Source of the DNA: JAVBTR01 sp031556065 | GTDB lineage: Bacteria > Bacillota > Clostridia > Christensenellales > Aristaeellaceae | Reading direction: 5' to 3' | Length of the DNA: 33,866 bases | NCBI GenBank assembly: GCA_031556065.1 | Contig: JAVBTR010000063.1 | Span: 1 to 33,866, forward strand | Shown: one piece after another, positions 30,707 to 33,866 of the stretch | Position numbering within the stretch: position 1 is the stretch's first letter | How the letters are laid out: the number at the start of each line of letters is the position of its first letter | Notes under the pieces: model-generated | Databases searched by the model: none | Told to the model about the DNA's origin: nothing | Seen by the model: the letters and a program-made list of their open reading frames with translations, nothing else | Translations under genes and position numbers: made by a program

Positions 30707-32263
30707 TTAAAGATACTTCCGTGGGGCGATGAAAGAAAAATCGCCCCACTTTTTATATAGATTGGGGTTGTAAAAAGGATCGCGGTCTGCCTGCACAGGA
30801 CCCACATAAAGGGGCAGCTGGTCGCAGGTAAAGACCACGTCATTGCGCAGGCAATTAAAATAGCCCAAGGCGTACAGCTTAAGGCAAAGGTTCTCATGGC
30901 TGGCTTCTGCTTCCTTCAGCTTTTTCGTGCTGACCATCATCAGCGATGGGGTTACCGCCAGGCAGTTTACATCCACCCGGTTCCAGCCAACATAGCAAAT
31001 AAGGGTGTCCAACCGGTTGCGCAGAAGGGCGCCCAGCCTGTCTTGTGTTAAGGTTAAGCCCTGGTGCAGCAGCCGGGGCTTGTTTTTTTTCAATATCTTT
31101 GCGCTGACCACTCCCGTATGAATCTGCTGGGCTTGGCCTAAAAGGCCCTGAAGCCAGTCCGCCCTTTGGGGCTTTAGGTTATCGTCTATAAAAACGATGT
31201 ACTCACCCTGAATCTGTGCCAGTATCTCCTCCTCATGGGTAAGCCACTGCACATTGGCGTAGGAAGTGTTTTCGTATAGATACCCGCTGCCGGTTCTTTT
31301 CGCCACCACCACGGTTACCAAAGGCTGGCCGATGACATCGTACACCACCCGCTGGTGGGTCATGCCCTCCACCTTTTCCGTATGGCCGCTGATGCCACGC
31401 CGGGCTAGGGCGTCCTTCTTCGCTTTGTCCGCCGCGTCATAGGCATAGGGCTTGGCCAAAGGGCTTGAAGCCACCGATTCCCGCCGCACCCGCCAATGAT
31501 ACAGCACCCGGGGCACATGGCCTACGCGATTGGTAAGCTCTGTGAAACGCAGGGTAAAATCGTAGTCCTGGGAACCGTTAACCCCCTCGTGAATACCGCC
31601 CGCCTGGTTGACCAAGCTTGTACGGTAAACCCCTAAGTGGCCTGTATACATCATGGATAAAAGCGTATCCGGAGACCAGTCGGGCTTGAAAAACGGTTCG
31701 TAATGGGCTTTGCCATCATCTGTCAGCTTGTCTTCATCGGTGTAGATAAAATCCAGCTGCTTGTCCTGGTTTAAAAGGGCCGCCACCTCATGCAAGGCAT
31801 CCTTGTGCAAAACATCGTCGCAATCCATAAAAGCAATAAATTCCCCCTGGCACAAAGCAATGGCATCGTTGGTGGCTTTGGCGATATGGCCGTTCTCTTG
31901 CCGCAGGGCGATTGCAATGCGGCTGTCTTTTGCCGCGTACTCTTGCAAAATTTCCGCCATTTCTTTCATAGGCGAATGATCGTCCACCATACACAGCTGC
32001 CAGTTTTCATAGCGCTGGTTCAATACCGAATCGATGCAGGCCCGCAAGATGACGGGCTCCACGTTGTATACGGGAATGGCAACGGAGATCAAGGGCTTAT
32101 ATTGCAGCACCTTTACGCCAGCGGGCCTTTCAGGGGGGGGCAACAGATAGTAAAAGCCAAGCTTAAGGCACTTCCATGCCTTTTCTAAAAACATCGTCGG
32201 CCCTTCCACAAACAAGCTTTTAACCACTTTTTGCATCATCTTCCCAATTGCCACCCTGCGCAC
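30707..32263 (-). CDS. GT2-family glycosyltransferase
   Basis: A 518-residue family 2 glycosyltransferase. After about 55 residues of basic, partly hydrophobic leader, the GT-A domain starts at PLISVAIPVYNVEP. It has the nucleotide-sugar motif MVDDHS and the metal-binding DCDD (D147, D149) ahead of HEVAALLN. GSQDYDFTLRF and HWRVRRESVA are the usual acceptor-side motifs. The C-terminal 170 residues form a second, degenerate glycosyltransferase-like half. No transmembrane helices are evident. Targets are probably surface glycans. GTG 32263 lies seven bases after AGAGG; TTG 32284 is a weaker start. The promoter is at 32288-32316. The last 20 codons overlap the terminator of the opposite operon. 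Confidence 0.86.
   Translation of the reverse strand: MRRVAIGKMMQKVVKSLFVEGPTMFLEKAWKCLKLGFYYLLPPPERPAGVKVLQYKPLISVAIPVYNVEPVILRACIDSVLNQRYENWQLCMVDDHSPMKEMAEILQEYAAKDSRIAIALRQENGHIAKATNDAIALCQGEFIAFMDCDDVLHKDALHEVAALLNQDKQLDFIYTDEDKLTDDGKAHYEPFFKPDWSPDTLLSMMYTGHLGVYRTSLVNQAGGIHEGVNGSQDYDFTLRFTELTNRVGHVPRVLYHWRVRRESVASSPLAKPYAYDAADKAKKDALARRGISGHTEKVEGMTHQRVVYDVIGQPLVTVVVAKRTGSGYLYENTSYANVQWLTHEEEILAQIQGEYIVFIDDNLKPQRADWLQGLLGQAQQIHTGVVSAKILKKNKPRLLHQGLTLTQDRLGALLRNRLDTLICYVGWNRVDVNCLAVTPSLMMVSTKKLKEAEASHENLCLKLYALGYFNCLRNDVVFTCDQLPLYVGPVQADRDPFYNPNLYKKWGDFSFIAPRKYL
30721..30755 (+). terminator. Terminator of the trmK/zinc-ribbon operon, inside the GT2 gene
   Basis: GTGGGGCGAT (30721-30730) pairs perfectly with ATCGCCCCAC (30740-30749), and five T follow. 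It lies within the coding end of the convergent glycosyltransferase, so the same bases encode protein on the other strand. Confidence 0.9.
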
Positions 32264-32287
32264 CTGCTTTCCTCTTCTTGCCAACTG

Positions 32288-32316
32288 ATTTTACCCTAAA
32301 CCCAATCACTTCGCAA
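32288..32316 (-). promoter_or_regulatory. Promoter of the GT2 gene
   Basis: Read leftward: -35 TTGCGA (32316-32311), a 17-base spacer, -10 TAAAAT (32293-32288). Confidence 0.65.
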
Positions 32317-32348
32317 CCATTGTTACAATTATGGCGTGCAACTGAGGC

Positions 32349-32377
32349 TTTACAAAGCGTTAAACATATGCTATGTA
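32349..32377 (+). promoter_or_regulatory. Possible promoter of the CapA-like gene
   Basis: -35 TTTACA (32349-32354), a 17-base spacer, -10 TATGTA (32372-32377). The boxes are imperfect and the leader would be only about 15 bases. Confidence 0.45.
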
Positions 32378-32397
32378 TTTACTATTGAGGTGAACCT

Positions 32398-33432
32398 ATG
32401 AAAAAACATCTGCTGTTATTGCTGGTCTGTTTATGCCTTGTGCCCTCCGCGCTGTGCGAAGAGGAGGCTCCCCCGCCTCTTCTCACCACCCTTACCATGA
32501 CAGTTGGAGGGGACAGTGTTCTGGGCACCCGCAAAACATATACCACCTCCAAGGACACCTTTGAAACCTATATCGCGGAAAACGGCTATACCTGGCCCTA
32601 CCGCAACCTTCTGGATTTATTTACCCAGGATGATCTGACCTATGTGAACCTGGAAGGGGTCTTCCAGGACGATGAAACCGGGTATTACTCAAAGGAATTC
32701 AGTTTTCGGGGACCTACGGAGTTCGCCAAGATACTGACAGCCTGTTCCATCGAGCATGTGAACATCGCCAACAACCATTTCGGGGATTACCGAAAGAGCG
32801 GAGAAGAATCCACCATCGCAGCCCTTGAAAGCCAGGGGATTGCCTACAGCGGCTTTCGCAATGTGTACGTTTTTGAAAAGGATGGCATTAAAATTGGTTT
32901 TGCCGGGTGCCGGGAAACCGTATATAAAGAAGATCAGTCCGTTGTCCGCAAAGACATAAACCAACTGAAAAAGCTGGGCTGCAGCGTGATCATTTATTCT
33001 TATCATTTTGGCAAAGAGTACGCACCCACCCACAACAAGCTCCAGGAGAACATGGCCAAGTACGCCATCAAAAACGGCGCGAACATCATCATTGGAACCC
33101 ACCCGCACTGCATTCAGGGGATCGATGTGATCGATGGGGCGCTGGTGCTGTATAGCCTGGGGAACCTGGTCTTCGGGGGTACGCTGGATATGAAAACCTT
33201 CGATGCCATTCTGGGGCATTTGGAACTGAAGTTTGAAAACGGAGTTTATCAGGGTGTGAATCTACGGATTTTGCCAGTGCTCACCTCCGGCAGCGCCCCT
33301 AAGAATGATTTTAGCCCTATTCTGGCCAAGGGCGAAGATTACCGGCGGATTATGCAGCTGGTCCAGGACGATACTGCCTTTGAAGTCTCCTCGGATATGT
33401 GGTTTGAAGCGCCTCAGAAGAAGAAAAAGTAA
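32398..33432 (+). CDS. Secreted CapA-family metallophosphatase-like protein
   Basis: A 344-residue exported protein of the PGA_cap/CapA family, relatives of the poly-gamma-glutamate capsule protein with a calcineurin-like fold. The signal peptide is KKH, a Leu/Val core, and probable cleavage near ALC-EEE; SALC is not a good lipobox because Leu precedes the Cys. Family motifs are VGGDSVLG (D39), VNLEG (N84, E86), IANNH (N125-H127), YHFG (H203), GTHPH (H235, H237) and YSLGN (S253-N256). True polyglutamate synthesis needs capB and capC, which are absent, so capsule production is not supported. The enzyme's substrate is unknown. ATG 32398 follows GAGGTGA. It ends with a strong terminator at 33464-33515. 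Confidence 0.88.
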   Translation: MKKHLLLLLVCLCLVPSALCEEEAPPPLLTTLTMTVGGDSVLGTRKTYTTSKDTFETYIAENGYTWPYRNLLDLFTQDDLTYVNLEGVFQDDETGYYSKEFSFRGPTEFAKILTACSIEHVNIANNHFGDYRKSGEESTIAALESQGIAYSGFRNVYVFEKDGIKIGFAGCRETVYKEDQSVVRKDINQLKKLGCSVIIYSYHFGKEYAPTHNKLQENMAKYAIKNGANIIIGTHPHCIQGIDVIDGALVLYSLGNLVFGGTLDMKTFDAILGHLELKFENGVYQGVNLRILPVLTSGSAPKNDFSPILAKGEDYRRIMQLVQDDTAFEVSSDMWFEAPQKKKK

Positions 33433-33463
33433 AAACCATTGCCCTAAAACCTGATGTTAAAAG

Positions 33464-33515
33464 CAATACCCAGGTCAAGGACCGCTAACGCCTCCTTGAC
33501 CTGGGTATTGTTTTT
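33464..33515 (+). terminator. Strong terminator after the CapA-like gene
   Basis: CAATACCCAGGTCAAGGA (33464-33481) pairs perfectly with 33493-33510 (18 bp), with an 11-base loop and five T at 33511-33515. Confidence 0.92.
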
Positions 33516-33533
33516 ACCCTTCGATAGGCTACG

Positions 33534-33748
33534 TTGGGTTTCACCCAAACCCATTCAAGGGTGGTAACCCTTGAAACAGACCATCAACAAACCCCGGGAG
33601 GTATCGGAGGGTCAAACCCTCCGATTTTCATTCCGAAATCGGCGGCCCCATTCGGGGCATTAAACGGGGCGAAGCCCCTGTGCGGCGATTTTCGGTGGAA
33701 TTTCGTAGAAATTCCTACCTTGCCCGAAGATAGTGCTTGCCAAGGTAG
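33534..33748. repeat. Cluster of seven short palindromes
   Basis: Within 215 bases lie seven short inverted repeats: TTGGGT/ACCCAA (33534-33548); TTCAAGGGT/ACCCTTGAA (33554-33575); a 10-bp perfect stem (33603-33612 with 33616-33625); GCCCC/GGGGC (33645-33658); GGGGC/GCCCC (33666-33678); GGAATTTC/GAAATTCC with flanking GGT/ACC (33694-33719); and CTACCTTG/CAAGGTAG (33715-33748). CCGAAATCG (33633) with CGATTTTCGG (33686) could close the fourth and fifth into a three-way junction. No gene is seen here. It sits between the 3' ends of the CapA-like and AraC genes, the usual place for REP-like intergenic elements. Confidence 0.65.
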
Positions 33749-33770
33749 AAATGTTCAATTTGCCATATCA

Positions 33771-33866
33771 TCATTGTTTGTTCATGCGGAATTTGCCTGG
33801 CGGAATCCCTTCAAATTTTTTGAAAAACCGGCTGAGGCTCTGCTCGTTTTGGTAGCCTACCTGTTC
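33771..33866 (-). CDS. AraC-family regulator, C-terminal fragment (cut by window edge)
   Basis: The last 31 codons of a leftward gene read EQVGYQNEQSLSRFFKKFEG, then IPPGKFRMNKQ and a stop (33771-33773). This is the second helix-turn-helix of an AraC/XylS DNA-binding domain, whose usual form is VGY-s-SyFsr-FKK--G-sP--YR. The rest lies beyond the right edge of the window, so its effector domain and target are unknown. Confidence 0.85.
   Translation of the reverse strand, partial: EQVGYQNEQSLSRFFKKFEGIPPGKFRMNKQ

Noticed and set aside
32320..32328. TTGTTACAA mini-palindrome between the GT2 and CapA-like genes
   Set aside because: Only 4 bp per arm, so expected by chance in AT-rich spacer; not supported as an operator.
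32398..33432. Poly-gamma-glutamate capsule synthesis locus
   Set aside because: Only a CapA-like protein is present; capB and capC are not in the window, and this family is common outside capsule loci.

Overview
The window looks like a chromosomal stretch from an anaerobic, gut-type member of the Clostridia (Bacillota). The evidence is the order plsX-acpP-rnc-smc-ftsY, the trmK-Nif3-zinc-ribbon trio, strong AGGAGG-type ribosome binding sites with frequent TTG/GTG starts, LytS-type 5TM and SpoIIE-type signalling proteins, and a pectin-processing operon. No rRNA, tRNA, CRISPR array or intact mobile element was found. The species cannot be fixed from the sequence alone.

Layout. (1) 1-2620 is an accessory strip: a small ribbon-helix-helix protein, a DUF6809-like protein, two adjacent terminators, an AAA/DUF4143 ATPase with its own promoter, and a relic in which the front of a DUF3791 gene runs into the tail of a large serine recombinase. 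(2) 2621-10396 is mid-GC chromosome: pfkA, an M20 carboxypeptidase, then a leftward four-gene signalling operon (radical SAM/SPASM enzyme, STAS antagonist, a 5TM-PP2C-HATPase fusion, an ECF-S-like membrane protein). That operon diverges from a QueG-like ferredoxin protein through interleaved promoters. (3) 10438-15377 is an AT-richer insert: an XRE regulator and a 1476-residue secreted protein (LPX-type leucine-rich repeats, BACON and InlB-type repeats). A perfect palindrome sits between the -35 and -10 boxes of the big gene's promoter, so the pair looks like a self-contained repressor/surface-protein switch. (4) 15476-21993 is the leftward core operon plsX-acpP-rnc-smc-ftsY. A 21-bp RNA hairpin just before rnc is a candidate RNase III processing site.

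(5) 22029-26912: the plsX promoter and a rightward promoter share overlapping -35 boxes. The rightward operon encodes an oxidoreductase, a GH43 glycosidase, a CE12 acetylesterase and a CE8-CE12 fusion, joined by three ATGA overlaps. None has a signal peptide, so they probably trim imported, esterified pectin fragments in the cytoplasm. (6) 26923-30705 continues rightward with a membrane-anchored MutS-like ATPase, trmK, a Nif3-family protein and a coiled-coil zinc-ribbon protein. It ends in a terminator that lies inside the convergent glycosyltransferase gene. (7) 30707-33866 holds a GT2 glycosyltransferase and a secreted CapA-like protein, divergently transcribed, then a strong terminator, a dense cluster of small palindromes and the 3' end of an AraC-family gene cut by the window edge.

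The strongest candidates for new biology are the radical-SAM-linked partner-switching operon, the XRE-controlled LRR/BACON/InlB surface protein, the putative rnc autoregulatory hairpin, the shared-promoter link between phospholipid synthesis and pectin use, and the palindrome cluster near the right end. All functional statements rest on motifs read by eye; no searches were run.
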